DNA of 64,000 nt from Novosphingobium sp. Rr 2-17 (GTDB lineage: Bacteria > Pseudomonadota > Alphaproteobacteria > Sphingomonadales > Sphingomonadaceae). A program made the position numbers and the translations under genes. The notes beneath the pieces were generated by a model. It ran no database searches, was not told the DNA's origin, and saw only the letters and a list, made by a program, of their open reading frames with translations. The stretch covers positions 1-64,000 of the forward strand of contig NZ_AKFJ01000150.1 of assembly GCF_000272475.1 (NCBI RefSeq). Reading direction: 5' to 3'. This document shows, piece by piece, positions 26,294-34,280 of the stretch; the first letter of the stretch is position 1, and each line of letters starts with the position of its first letter.

Positions 26294-28141
26294 ATGATCC
26301 AGTCACTGCTCATCGCCAACCGGGGCGAAATCGCTTGTCGGATCATCCGTACCGCGCGCGCGCTGGGCATCCGCACGGTTGCCGTATATTCCGACGCTGA
26401 TGCCCGCGCGCTCCATGTTCGCGAAGCCGACGAGGCGGTGCATATCGGCGCATCGCCGGTTCGCGAAAGCTATCTGGCCGGCGATCGGATCATCGCGGCG
26501 GCACTGGCCTGCAAGGTGGAAGCGATCCACCCCGGCTATGGCTTCTTGTCTGAGAATGCACAGTTCGCGCAGGCCGTTCTGGATGCCGGGCTGGTCTGGG
26601 TGGGGCCGAGCCCGACGTCGATTACCGCGATGGGGCTTAAGGATGCCGCCAAAAGCCTCATGCAAGCAGCCGGTGTTCCCACCACGCCAGGCTATCTGGG
26701 CGAGGATCAAAGCCTTGATCGTCTGGCGGCAGAGGCAGATGCGATCGGCTATCCGGTCCTTATCAAGGCAGTGGCCGGCGGCGGCGGCAAGGGCATGCGA
26801 AAGGTCGATTTTGCGGCGGATTTTGCGCAAGCGCTGCTGTCCTGCCAGCGCGAGGCGACATCGTCTTTCGGCAATGCTCATGTGTTGCTGGAAAAATGGG
26901 TCACCAACCCGCGCCACATCGAAGTGCAGATATTCGGCGATACCCACGGGAACGTCGTCCACTTGTTCGAACGGGATTGCTCGGCTCAGCGGCGGCATCA
27001 AAAGGTGATCGAAGAAGCGCCCGCGTCGGGCATGGACGAAGCCACCCGGCAAGCGCTGTGCGCTGCGGCGGTCCGCGCCGCTAAGGCCGTGGATTACGTC
27101 GGTGCCGGCACGATCGAGTTCATCGCCGATGGCAGCGAGGGCCTGCGCGCCGATCGCATCTGGTTCATGGAGATGAACACCCGGCTTCAGGTCGAACATC
27201 CGGTGACCGAGGAGATTACCGGGCAGGATCTGGTGGAATGGCAGTTGCGCGTGGCCTCGGGCGAACCACTGCCAAAGCGGCAGGAAGAACTCGCCATCGA
27301 TGGCTGGGCGATAGAGGCGCGACTATATGCCGAAGACCCGGCCAAAGGCTTTCTGCCATCTATCGGTCGGCTCGATACGTTCGACTTGGGCGATGCCTAT
27401 CGGATCGATACCGGCGTGGAACAAGGCGCGGACGTATCGCCCCATTACGACCCGATGATCGCCAAGGTCATCGCCCATGGGAAAGATCGTGAAGCGGCCC
27501 GGCGCTCGCTGGCAGCGTCGCTGGCGGATACCGTGATCTGGCCGGTCAAGACCAATGCGGGCTTTCTGGTGAAGCTGCTCGACCATCCGGATTTCGTCGC
27601 TGCCAAAATCGATACCGGCCTGATCGAGCGGGCAGGGCCAGCGCTGCTGCCGCCGGGTTCACCGTCGATCGAGGCGCTTGAAGAGGCGGCTTCCGCGCTC
27701 GTACCCGCAAACGGGCTTTCGGGTTTTCGGCTGAATGCGCTCCCTCAGCGCGAGGCGCGTTTCCTGCTGGATGCAACGCCTATATCAGTCAGGGTCAGCG
27801 CGGGCGCCCAACCCGGCAAGGCGTTGGAAACGGTATTGATCGCGCAACAAGGTCAGGTGTGGGAATTGTCCCCGTGGCGCCATCACGGCAGCGGCGGCAC
27901 GGCATCGGGCGATGGCGCGATCGTGTCGCCGATGCCAGGGCGCATCATCGCCGTCGACGTCGCGCAAGGAGATAGCGTAGCGAAAGGACAGAAACTCGTT
28001 ACGTTGGAAGCCATGAAGATGGAACACAGCCTGACCGCGCCTTTCGATGGTATCGTGCGTGAACTGAACGCGGTAGAGGGCGGTCAGGTGAGCGAGGGCG
28101 CTATGCTGGCCAGGATCGAAAAAGTTCAAGGCGACGTCTGA
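26294..28141 (+). CDS. liuD: 3-methylcrotonyl-CoA carboxylase, alpha (biotin carboxylase/BCCP) subunit
   Basis: This 615-residue protein starts MIQSLLIANRGEIACRIIR. It contains an ATP-grasp biotin carboxylase domain (AIHPGYGFLSENAQFA, KAVAGGGGKGMRKV, FMEMNTRLQVEHPVTE), a linker and a C-terminal biotinyl domain with EAMKMEHS (biotin-Lys near residue 575). It carboxylates its own biotin using ATP and bicarbonate, for transfer by the beta subunit. The stop overlaps the next ATG by one base. Length and domain order are normal. Confidence 0.95.
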   Translation: MIQSLLIANRGEIACRIIRTARALGIRTVAVYSDADARALHVREADEAVHIGASPVRESYLAGDRIIAAALACKVEAIHPGYGFLSENAQFAQAVLDAGLVWVGPSPTSITAMGLKDAAKSLMQAAGVPTTPGYLGEDQSLDRLAAEADAIGYPVLIKAVAGGGGKGMRKVDFAADFAQALLSCQREATSSFGNAHVLLEKWVTNPRHIEVQIFGDTHGNVVHLFERDCSAQRRHQKVIEEAPASGMDEATRQALCAAAVRAAKAVDYVGAGTIEFIADGSEGLRADRIWFMEMNTRLQVEHPVTEEITGQDLVEWQLRVASGEPLPKRQEELAIDGWAIEARLYAEDPAKGFLPSIGRLDTFDLGDAYRIDTGVEQGADVSPHYDPMIAKVIAHGKDREAARRSLAASLADTVIWPVKTNAGFLVKLLDHPDFVAAKIDTGLIERAGPALLPPGSPSIEALEEAASALVPANGLSGFRLNALPQREARFLLDATPISVRVSAGAQPGKALETVLIAQQGQVWELSPWRHHGSGGTASGDGAIVSPMPGRIIAVDVAQGDSVAKGQKLVTLEAMKMEHSLTAPFDGIVRELNAVEGGQVSEGAMLARIEKVQGDV

Positions 28142-28593
28142 TGGCCGGACGGTATTTCGACGAATGGGCGGTGGGCGACCGGATCGTCCACGAAATCCGC
28201 CGCACCGTGACGGAAACGGACAACCTGCTGTTCTCCACGATGACGCATAACCCGCAGCCGCTGCATATTGATGCGGAAGCGGCGCGCGCGTCTGAATTTG
28301 GCCGGATCGTGGTCAACGGCACCTTTACGTTCGCCCTGATGATCGGGCTATCGGTGAGCGATACGACCTTGGGCACGCTTGTCGCCAATCTGGGCTACGA
28401 CAAACTCGTCATGCCGCATCCGGTGTTTATCGGAGACACCATGCGGGCTGAAACCCGCGTCGATGCCATCAGGGAAAGCCGATCGCGCCCCATGGCCGGT
28501 ATCGTCACCTTCGAGCATACATTGATCAACCAGCGTGACGAGATCGTCTGCAAATGCTTGCGCAGCGCGCTCATGCACAAGTCTCCGGCCTGA
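28141..28593 (+). CDS. MaoC-family hydratase, last gene of the leucine operon
   Basis: This 150-residue hot-dog protein has the MaoC signature: GRYFDEWAVGD, then TMTHNPQPLHIDAE with the catalytic Asn-His pair (the usual xxDxxPxH place), followed by GRIVVNGTFTFAL. MaoC proteins hydrate enoyl-CoA esters. Its place directly after the carboxylase genes suggests it acts on 3-methylglutaconyl-CoA or a related ester, the step normally done by a crotonase-type LiuC. That assignment is inference. It starts on the last base of liuD. Confidence 0.85.
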   Translation: MAGRYFDEWAVGDRIVHEIRRTVTETDNLLFSTMTHNPQPLHIDAEAARASEFGRIVVNGTFTFALMIGLSVSDTTLGTLVANLGYDKLVMPHPVFIGDTMRAETRVDAIRESRSRPMAGIVTFEHTLINQRDEIVCKCLRSALMHKSPA

Positions 28594-28620
28594 TCGCCAG
28601 CGCTCCGCTTTGGGAAAACT

Positions 28621-30177
28621 TCAGTCCCTTCGGCCATAGATGACGAAACTGCGAGGGCCGCGCCCGAAGCGGTAGAGCACGGAGTAGTCTTTTCTCAGTA
28701 CGCGATAGACGGCGGCGCGCGCCGCAAGGTTTTCCTCGGGGTAGGCCGGCTCCATCGACATGACCCGAGCGGGGCGACCCGCCATGATCCGGGTTACTTC
28801 ATCGACCTGATCGATGCCCGTCCCGCCCCGTTCGTTCCGCGACTGGAGGTGGGCGGGAAATGCCCGCGTCGTCGGCAGGCATGAGTCTGTAACATCGTAG
28901 AACGCCGTCATTCCATCATAGACGAAGGGACATCCCTGGAAGCGACCGGCGGCGCTGACGGCCATTGCCAGATCGGCGTTGGTGCCACGGGTGAGAGAAT
29001 GGCGTGACAAGAGCCGCTGCCCGGTGATGCCAACCGCCAACAGCACCAGGCAGAGCCACGCCGCGCCCCAGCGCCGCGTCCAAAGCGGCGCGACCGCGAC
29101 CGAAAACGGCACGAAAAGAGGCAGGGCGTAGTGGTTGAGCCAGGTTCCGAACACGATCACGCCGAGCAATGCGCTGGCGGCCCACCAGTCGATGAACCGC
29201 AAGTGGGCGCGGACCCATTCGTGGGTCGGCCTGTCCGTCCAGCGTCGTGCGACGATCGACAGGACCAATGGCACCGTCAACGCGGCCATGGCCGCGATCC
29301 GCATGGCAACGGTCTCTGGGCGTTCAGAACCGCGATGAAGGATGGAAAAGACGTTCGCGAACATCCAAGCGTCGAAATGGCCCAGCATCGCGTACACGCT
29401 GGCTGCCATGACCGTGGGGAACAGCGCGGCACCGACCCAGATCACGGCGTCGATCGCCAGATCCTTGATGGCGCGACCGCGCGCGTAGGAAACGGCGAGG
29501 AGCCAGCCTCCGAGAAACAGTCCCTCGAACACCACCGAATATTTGATCTGCAGCGCAACGCCGATCAGCGCCATGGCGGCCAAGCCGGGGCCACGTAGTC
29601 CGCGTTCCGTGGCCGTCGCGGATTTCGTCATCACGATCCACGCCGCGACGGCGACCGGCAGGTTGTAGAATACCGGCGCTTGCCCAGCTTCGCCGCCCGC
29701 TAAATCCAGATACAGCAGGTAAAGGATGCCGGCGACGAGCGCGGCCCCGCTTGGTGCGACCCGGCGGGTCATGGACGCCACCATGCAAGCAGTACCCCAG
29801 GCGCTGAGCAGTGCCAGACTATGGTAGGCAATGACCCCGCTGCCGCCCAGCAGGCGCGCGGCGGCATAGATCAGGAAGAGGCCGATCGGCTTGCGGTCGA
29901 AGATATCGACGAACGGCAATGCCCCGTGCAGCATCCGCCCGCCAACGAGCAGGTAGAATTGCTCGTCGACATTGACCACCGCACTGCCGAACACTTGCGC
30001 CCGCGCCAGGACTGCCACGATCAGCAGGACCACGCTTATTTGTACAAAGGACAAAGGGCTGCTGAATAGACCCGCCGTGACTTGACCGAGACCGGCGGCC
30101 TGCGGTTTGCCGTATCGCGGTTCGCGGTTGAAGCGAAGGACCCTGTCGATCCCGTGGTTCTGAACAAGGTCCAGCAT
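28621..30177 (-). CDS. GT-C family polytopic glycosyltransferase-like membrane protein
   Basis: This 518-residue protein has about ten membrane segments, among them SFVQISVVLLIVAVLA and MAALTVPLVLSIVA. An acidic motif at the first extracytoplasmic loop (VVNVDEQFYLLVGGRM, then LPFVDIFDRKPIGLF) is typical of GT-C/ArnT/PMT-type glycosyltransferases that use polyprenyl-phosphate sugars. A C-terminal soluble part follows. It stands alone and is convergent with the liu operon. The exact sugar and acceptor are not visible. The start at 30177 is the only ATG before the first helix. Confidence 0.72.
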   Translation of the reverse strand: MLDLVQNHGIDRVLRFNREPRYGKPQAAGLGQVTAGLFSSPLSFVQISVVLLIVAVLARAQVFGSAVVNVDEQFYLLVGGRMLHGALPFVDIFDRKPIGLFLIYAAARLLGGSGVIAYHSLALLSAWGTACMVASMTRRVAPSGAALVAGILYLLYLDLAGGEAGQAPVFYNLPVAVAAWIVMTKSATATERGLRGPGLAAMALIGVALQIKYSVVFEGLFLGGWLLAVSYARGRAIKDLAIDAVIWVGAALFPTVMAASVYAMLGHFDAWMFANVFSILHRGSERPETVAMRIAAMAALTVPLVLSIVARRWTDRPTHEWVRAHLRFIDWWAASALLGVIVFGTWLNHYALPLFVPFSVAVAPLWTRRWGAAWLCLVLLAVGITGQRLLSRHSLTRGTNADLAMAVSAAGRFQGCPFVYDGMTAFYDVTDSCLPTTRAFPAHLQSRNERGGTGIDQVDEVTRIMAGRPARVMSMEPAYPEENLAARAAVYRVLRKDYSVLYRFGRGPRSFVIYGRRD

Positions 30178-30452
30178 TTGATACCGCTACTTTCGTTGCC
30201 TGATAGCCGCCAATGTTCCCCCTTGCCCGGTTCAGGCCGTGTCTTCGGCCTAAGAGGCAAACCCCTTATGGTAACAAGTCCGTTTGTGGAACCCAGACGG
30301 ACGGCCGGCCCCGCTTGTGCAAGGCTAACTACGAAGCGGTATAGCCAAGGTTTTTATCGAGTTTAATTCGCTGATTTTGAAGGTGTTTGTGGTCGCCGTG
30401 AACGTATTGCGCCAATGTGACATTGGTATTGTGCGATTGTTGCAGGCCAAAA

Positions 30453-30700
30453 ATGAGCATGGTCCTGATCGGTGAGTATGATTCGCCCGTCGTCCGGTCG
30501 CGGCGCCTCTCACCTCTATAAAATGGCGTATGAGCATGGGTGGCGGGCGACCTTTGCCGATGCAGAGAAGCTGGTGGCCTGCAACCCCCTTGCGCCGGGT
30601 GCCCACGCTCGTGCTGGAGGGCGATGACGTCCTGATCGATAGCATGGCGATCCTCGATTATCTGAACGAGCAGGCCGATCCGGGCATTGATTGTCGCCTG
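30453..30700 (+). pseudogene. Frameshifted, truncated glutathione S-transferase N-terminal domain
   Basis: Reading across frames gives MVLIGEYDSPVVR, then YKMAYEHGWRATFADAEK, then after a one-base insertion in the codons following AACCCCCTT, RRVPTLVLEGDDVLIDSMA and ILDYLNEQADPG. This is the thioredoxin-fold N-terminal domain of a GST in the correct order. At least two frame changes are needed, and the C-terminal helical domain is absent after about 30695. The remaining sequence between 30178 and 30835 shows no gene. The fragment is a decayed gene. Confidence 0.72.
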
Positions 30701-30835
30701 CAGCGCGAAGTGTCTGTGCGGCAAGATGGTCAGCCCAGACACCGGCTCATTATGTCGCCGCCAGATGCGGATGGATGCAAGCTGGGCTGGGCGGCCCAGC
30801 CCAGATCATTCGCCGCTGCAGAGGAGAAGCCCCGC

Positions 30836-31021
30836 CTATCCTTGGCCGAGCGCTTTGCTCACGTCACGCAGGCCGCCTTTTACCACAACGTAATTGCCCT
30901 TCTCAAAATTCACCGCGCTTGCGTCGCTTTCGCCCCTGAACCGCCTTATGAAGTTTACGCGATCGGCGTTGATCGTAATTGGCTCGCCGTCGGGGGTTTC
31001 GAATTGAACGTAACCGTTCAT
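30836..31021 (-). CDS. Small hypothetical protein
   Basis: This 61-residue protein (MNGYVQFETPDGEPI...) has the strand-rich pattern INADRVNFIRRFRG, then AVNFEKGNYVVVKGG. A strong AAGGAAGAGGA ribosome site lies 5 nt before its ATG, which argues it is translated. It looks like a small beta-barrel-like cytosolic protein. I know no function. It lies at the left edge of the variable stretch holding MucR and HU. Confidence 0.6.
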   Translation of the reverse strand: MNGYVQFETPDGEPITINADRVNFIRRFRGESDASAVNFEKGNYVVVKGGLRDVSKALGQG

Positions 31022-31537
31022 GATTGTCCTCTTCCTTAGAAAGTTCAGCTGGTCAGGGGGCGTCGACTACCAGCAGACTTCGAACTAGGCCAAGGCCTTC
31101 TTAAGGTTTTACTCCTTTTTCTGGGGTGCTCTGAGCTTGAAGTTCGCGAGCGGGGCAAGCCAACGAGATTCTTCGCAGAGCGTCGGCGTATTTTGCCAGG
31201 CTAAGGGAACCAGAAGTCCTTGACGCCCGTTCAAACGATGAACGCTTTTGTGGCCTAGCTAAGGCAACCTGTCCCGACCGAGATGGCGGCCAAATCAGTC
31301 GGGAAATCTGGTTGTGATCGTTTAGGCGGGCGGCTCTACGCTTAATGGGAGAAACGTCGAGCCTCAAACCGATGTCAATGTGCCCTTCGACCGATCGATA
31401 TACAGGATCGGTCCGATGCGTCTGCGCTAATGCATTTGGCTGGCACATTTGGCCTACATAGTTGCCATGAAATTAATGAAACAAAGCGTTCTTTACATCT
31501 ACTGAAGTACGGCGCATGAAATGCGCCGCAATGAACA
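31022..31537. other. Intergenic region upstream of mucR-like gene
   Basis: This stretch of about 515 bp has no convincing coding signal; the only ORF of note (115 codons, minus strand) lacks a ribosome site and any recognisable motif. The last ~100 bp are more AT-rich (around 31465-31500, ATGAAATTAATGAAACAAAG) and probably carry the promoter for the downstream MucR-like gene. The long leader could allow autoregulation. Confidence 0.4.
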
Positions 31538-31555
31538 ATGAAAGCTCGCACCATT

Positions 31556-32395
31556 ATGACGGATATTGAACGGTCGGACGTAACGTCGCTTACCGTTGAA
31601 CTGCTCAGCGCTTACCTCAGCAACAACACTGTGTCGCCGGCGGAGCTCGTCGATCTGATCCGCTCGACGCGCACCGTTTTGAGCGAGCCAGAGGCGTCGC
31701 CTGAAGTAGAGCCTGAACCTGCAGTTCATACCCCGGCCGTTACGCCCCGTAAAAGCGTTGCCAATCCGGAGTACATCATCAGCCTGATCGACGGGAAAGC
31801 GTACAAAGCTCTTAAGCGCCATCTGGCAGGACATGGGCTAACCCCCCAAACCTACCGTGAGCGCTATAACTTGCCATCCAGTTACCCGATGGTTGCTCCG
31901 GCCTTTGCGGAACGTCGTCGCGAGATTGCGGCTGCGATTGGGTTGGGCCGCCGACCGAAAGCCGATGCGAACGAAGCACAGGCGACTGGTGCGCAAGCGC
32001 CTGCTGCCAAAAGTCCTGCAGTAGCGAAGCCAAAAGCAAAGACTGCGAATGCTGCCAAAAACGCGCCTGCTGCGGAGAAAACGGCTGTCAGCCACGAAAC
32101 CTCGGTGACGCAAGATTCGGCCAAGCCAGCGCCGAGCCATGCCGCAGCGGACGAAACGCCTCCGCAGCAGGGTAAGCCGACCAAGGCTAAGGCCAAGGCA
32201 TCTGCGCAACCGGCCAACGAACAGCCGCAGGTCGTGGCTGCTGAAGCTGCACCCAAGCGGCGTCCCGGAAGGCCCAAGTCCGTCAAGACGGCACCGGAGC
32301 AGCCACAAGGCGGCACGGAAGGGGTAGTGGCCAGTTCGGACGCTGCGGGCGCAAAGCCGGCTCGACGGATGGCTCGTTCCAAAACTAAGGCGTAA
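31556..32395 (+). CDS. MucR/Ros-family regulator variant with long basic tail
   Basis: This protein of about 279 residues begins MTDIERSDVTSLTVELLSAY and has a MucR/Ros core (NPEYIISLIDGKAYKALKRH, then GLTPQTYRERYNLPSSYPMV and FAERRREIAAAIGLG). MucR is usually about 140 residues; here some 140 extra residues follow, rich in Ala, Lys and Pro and ending with an AT-hook-like RRPGRPKS and a basic RRMARSKTKA. The zinc-finger Cys is Ser (IISLID), while the Asp and two His remain. MucR proteins act as H-NS-like binders of AT-rich DNA. An HU gene lies 125 bp downstream. ATG 31538 is an alternative start. Confidence 0.82.
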   Translation: MTDIERSDVTSLTVELLSAYLSNNTVSPAELVDLIRSTRTVLSEPEASPEVEPEPAVHTPAVTPRKSVANPEYIISLIDGKAYKALKRHLAGHGLTPQTYRERYNLPSSYPMVAPAFAERRREIAAAIGLGRRPKADANEAQATGAQAPAAKSPAVAKPKAKTANAAKNAPAAEKTAVSHETSVTQDSAKPAPSHAAADETPPQQGKPTKAKAKASAQPANEQPQVVAAEAAPKRRPGRPKSVKTAPEQPQGGTEGVVASSDAAGAKPARRMARSKTKA

Positions 32396-32519
32396 TTCCC
32401 CAGGAAATAGGGCAGAAACGCTAGTTTCCTTCTTGACCCGATGCGGGTCAAAGACGGATGGCACATGCGCTGGAGCTTCAAGCACCACGCCAATCGAAAA
32501 TTACCAGGAGAACATCTAC

Positions 32520-32795
32520 ATGAACAACAGTGACCTCGCCGACACCCTTGCTGAAACCGCTGGTGTCACCAAGGCCGATGCGCGCAAGATCGTAGACGCC
32601 GTGTTCACGGCGATCGGCGACGCGGCGGCAAAGGGCGAAGAGATTTCGCTGAACGGCTTCGGCAAGTTCAAGGTTAAAGATTCGCCCGAGCGCGAAGGCC
32701 GTAACCCTGCGACCGGCGAAGCCATGACCATCAAGGCTTCGAAGAAGCTGTCCTTCACGCCCGCCAAGGCGATCAAGGACAAGCTCAACGGCTAA
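32520..32795 (+). CDS. hup: DNA-binding protein HU
   Basis: This 91-residue histone-like protein has the HU signature: LADTLAETAGVTKADARKIV, GEEISLNGFGKFKVKD, the arm tip GRNPATGEAMTIKASKKLSF and TPAKAIKD. It bends and compacts DNA as a dimer. CAGGAGA lies 8 nt before the ATG; upstream in-frame codons are not used. The Lys/Ala composition and length are normal. It may act together with the adjacent MucR variant. Confidence 0.95.
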   Translation: MNNSDLADTLAETAGVTKADARKIVDAVFTAIGDAAAKGEEISLNGFGKFKVKDSPEREGRNPATGEAMTIKASKKLSFTPAKAIKDKLNG

Positions 32796-32802
32796 GCGTC
32801 AT

Positions 32803-32840
32803 TCCCGGTATGCTTCCCCTCGCGGGGAGGTGTACCGGGA
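32803..32840 (+). terminator. Nested hairpin after the HU gene
   Basis: TCCCGGTA (32803-32810) pairs with TACCGGGA (32833-32840). Inside it, CTTCCCC/GGGGAGG form a second helix around a TCGC loop. It starts 8 nt after the HU stop. There is no T-tract, but the structure is stable and well placed. Confidence 0.6.
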
Positions 32841-32844
32841 GCGG

Positions 32845-33130
32845 CTTGTCGCGCGAATGGGCTACCCTGCCATGGGGCAGATCATCGATGCCGCCGTGGT
32901 GCCGGCGCCCCGGCAGCGCGATACCCAGGAAGAGAAGTCGGCGATGAAAGAAGGCCGCATCCCCCGAGCGCTCGAAGGATAAGTCCGCGAAAGTCCGGCA
33001 GCAGGATAGCGATGCGCGCTGGAGCGTGAAGTACACCAATGCCAAGGTCAAAGAAGGCGCTGATCCCAGGTCGTTCAAGCCGGTTGATCTTGCTATCCTG
33101 ACGTTCGGCTGCAAAGCGCCAGAACATACA
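32845..33130 (+). pseudogene. IS5-family transposase fragment (fossil)
   Basis: Translation gives MGYPAMGQIIDAAVVPAPRQ, then RDTQEEKSAMKEGRIP, and after a frame change KDKSAKVRQQDSDARWSVKY, then TNAKVKEGADPRS and KPVDLAIL. The block order matches the central DDE-domain part of IS5-family transposases ('GQIIDATIV.APRQRNT..E...IKEGRIP' and 'DARWT.K..KAK'). Both ends and the frame are lost, and no terminal inverted repeats were seen. It is an inactive relic. Confidence 0.75.
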
Positions 33131-33240
33131 ACAAGGATGCTTCGGTCTCACCTTGCCTAAGGGTAGCTACCAGCCAATATTTCGATTAATATCCCAAAAT
33201 ATCAGATTTTTATATTTAAAATACATAAAAATAACTAAGT

Positions 33241-33254
33241 GACTTTAAAAAGTC
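33241..33254 (-). terminator. Small hairpin and T-rich tract after the MarR-like gene
   Basis: GACTTT-AA-AAAGTC forms a 6-bp stem 20 bp beyond the minus-strand stop at 33274. On the minus strand it is followed by an AT-rich stretch with TTATTTTTATG. This is a weak but plausible terminator in the AT-rich block at 33180-33260. Confidence 0.4.
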
Positions 33255-33273
33255 GCGCAAAAATGCCCTCTTT

Positions 33274-33786
33274 TTACGAGAGGAGGCCGGCCATATCGCT
33301 TAAGGCATTCTTCATCGTGTCCGCTCCATGTTGGGTTAAAGACACAAAGCCTCGGCGCTTGTCGTTGAGATCAGGCGACCGCTCGATCAGGTTTAGTCGT
33401 TCTAACATTGAAATCCAACGCAGAGCAGTCGTGTATGGTACTCCGGCGCCAATGCAGCAGCTGGTAATGCTGACGTGTTTTCCCGTTTCTGAACGAGAAT
33501 AAAGATCTAGAAGAATATCCCATGACGGCTCTCCCAGTAGATCTTTGTTTATAAATTTACTGCGCCTGGATCTGGACTTGTGTAAATTTTTGGCAAATTT
33601 GGCTAGATCCGCCGTCGAATGAGAATTGACCTTGGCTGGCGCTGGGGCTTCAGTGGTAGTTTTGCCGCCTACCAAGCCATCTAAAATCGTCTGAATATTT
33701 TCTGTTTGTGACAGGATATTCTTGAGAAGATCGGAATTATATTCCGAAAATGGTTGATTAAACGGGGAGGTGTTTAAATGTTCCAA
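33274..33786 (-). CDS. MarR-like winged-helix transcriptional regulator
   Basis: This 170-residue protein has a variable, Thr/Ala-rich N-terminal 60 residues. A winged-helix domain follows: SWDILLDLYSRSETGKHVSI, then TSCCIGAGVPYTTALRWISM, LERLNLIERSPDLNDKRRGF and VSLTQHG. The DxRR wing and recognition helix are MarR-like. The gene is visibly more AT-rich than its neighbours and is flanked by transposase fossils, consistent with horizontal gain. No target is evident. An unassigned AT-rich gap of about 200 bp lies upstream (33787-33991); a 36-codon ORF there (33875-33985, minus) is not supported. Confidence 0.78.
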   Translation of the reverse strand: MEHLNTSPFNQPFSEYNSDLLKNILSQTENIQTILDGLVGGKTTTEAPAPAKVNSHSTADLAKFAKNLHKSRSRRSKFINKDLLGEPSWDILLDLYSRSETGKHVSITSCCIGAGVPYTTALRWISMLERLNLIERSPDLNDKRRGFVSLTQHGADTMKNALSDMAGLLS

Positions 33787-33991
33787 TTGATATTCCCCTG
33801 TCCCAAATTATCTATGTGTTTATGCTTATGCATGGCGTTTAAGAGTAATAGGCTGTGTCAATCTTTTTGACGACCTAAACGCACCTTTTTTTTGCGGCAG
33901 AGAGGCGAGCCTCCAATGCATCGCCCAACATTTTGGCTGCGATTGCTCGGTACTCTGTGAGCCGCACCGGACTGCCTGAGGCCATTTCCGT

Positions 33992-34096
33992 TAGAGCAAG
34001 TTCCGATCCGATTGCATCGGCTCGGTTGCTCTAGACTCTTGTTTCCACGCGTTTCCCGAGCCAGCAGGTGATTCCACCTGCTTCGAAGACGCTCTA
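33992..34096 (-). repeat. Two-hairpin repeat, copy 4 (full, inverted)
   Basis: A complete inverted copy (TAGAGCAAGTTCCGATCC to CGAAGACGCTCTA) with several changes (CCACGCGTTTCCCGAGCC). It ends 2 bp before the stop codon of the IS3-type transposase fossil at 34099. Confidence 0.9.
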
Positions 34097-34098
34097 AA

Positions 34099-34266
34099 TC
34101 AGGCTGCCTGTGGTACGTCGTCCAGCAAGGCATGGTAGCGCTGCTCGGCTTCGGCCGGAGCAATGTTTCCGATGGCCTCCAAGAGCCGCCGATTGTTGAA
34201 CCAGTAGACCCACTACGGCGCGGCGTACGGGGCGGCCTCGAACGATCGCCATGGTCCTGGCCGGAT
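34099..34266 (-). pseudogene. C-terminal fossil of an IS3-family transposase (OrfB)
   Basis: Reading the minus strand gives GPWRSFEA, then APYAAP, an in-frame TAG, and WVYWFNNRRLLEAIGNIAPA followed by EAEQRYHALLDDVPQAA and a stop. This matches the C-terminal end of IS3-family integrase-like transposases (pattern 'FEA.E.A.LEWV.WFNNRRLLE.IGNI.PAEAE..Y'). The TAG replaces the expected Glu codon. Only about 55 codons survive. It abuts the 3' end of the formylglycine-generating enzyme gene. Confidence 0.78.
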
Positions 34267-34280
34267 CATGCTGTCGCTCG

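Noticed and set aside
30530-31039. 169-codon plus-strand frame taken as a gene
   Set aside because: Its only meaningful part is the out-of-frame GST remnant. The rest is antisense to a small ORF with a strong ribosome site.
33858-34163. 101-codon minus-strand frame over repeat copy 4
   Set aside because: Most of it is translation of the repeat element, which recurs in other non-coding contexts. No ribosome site.
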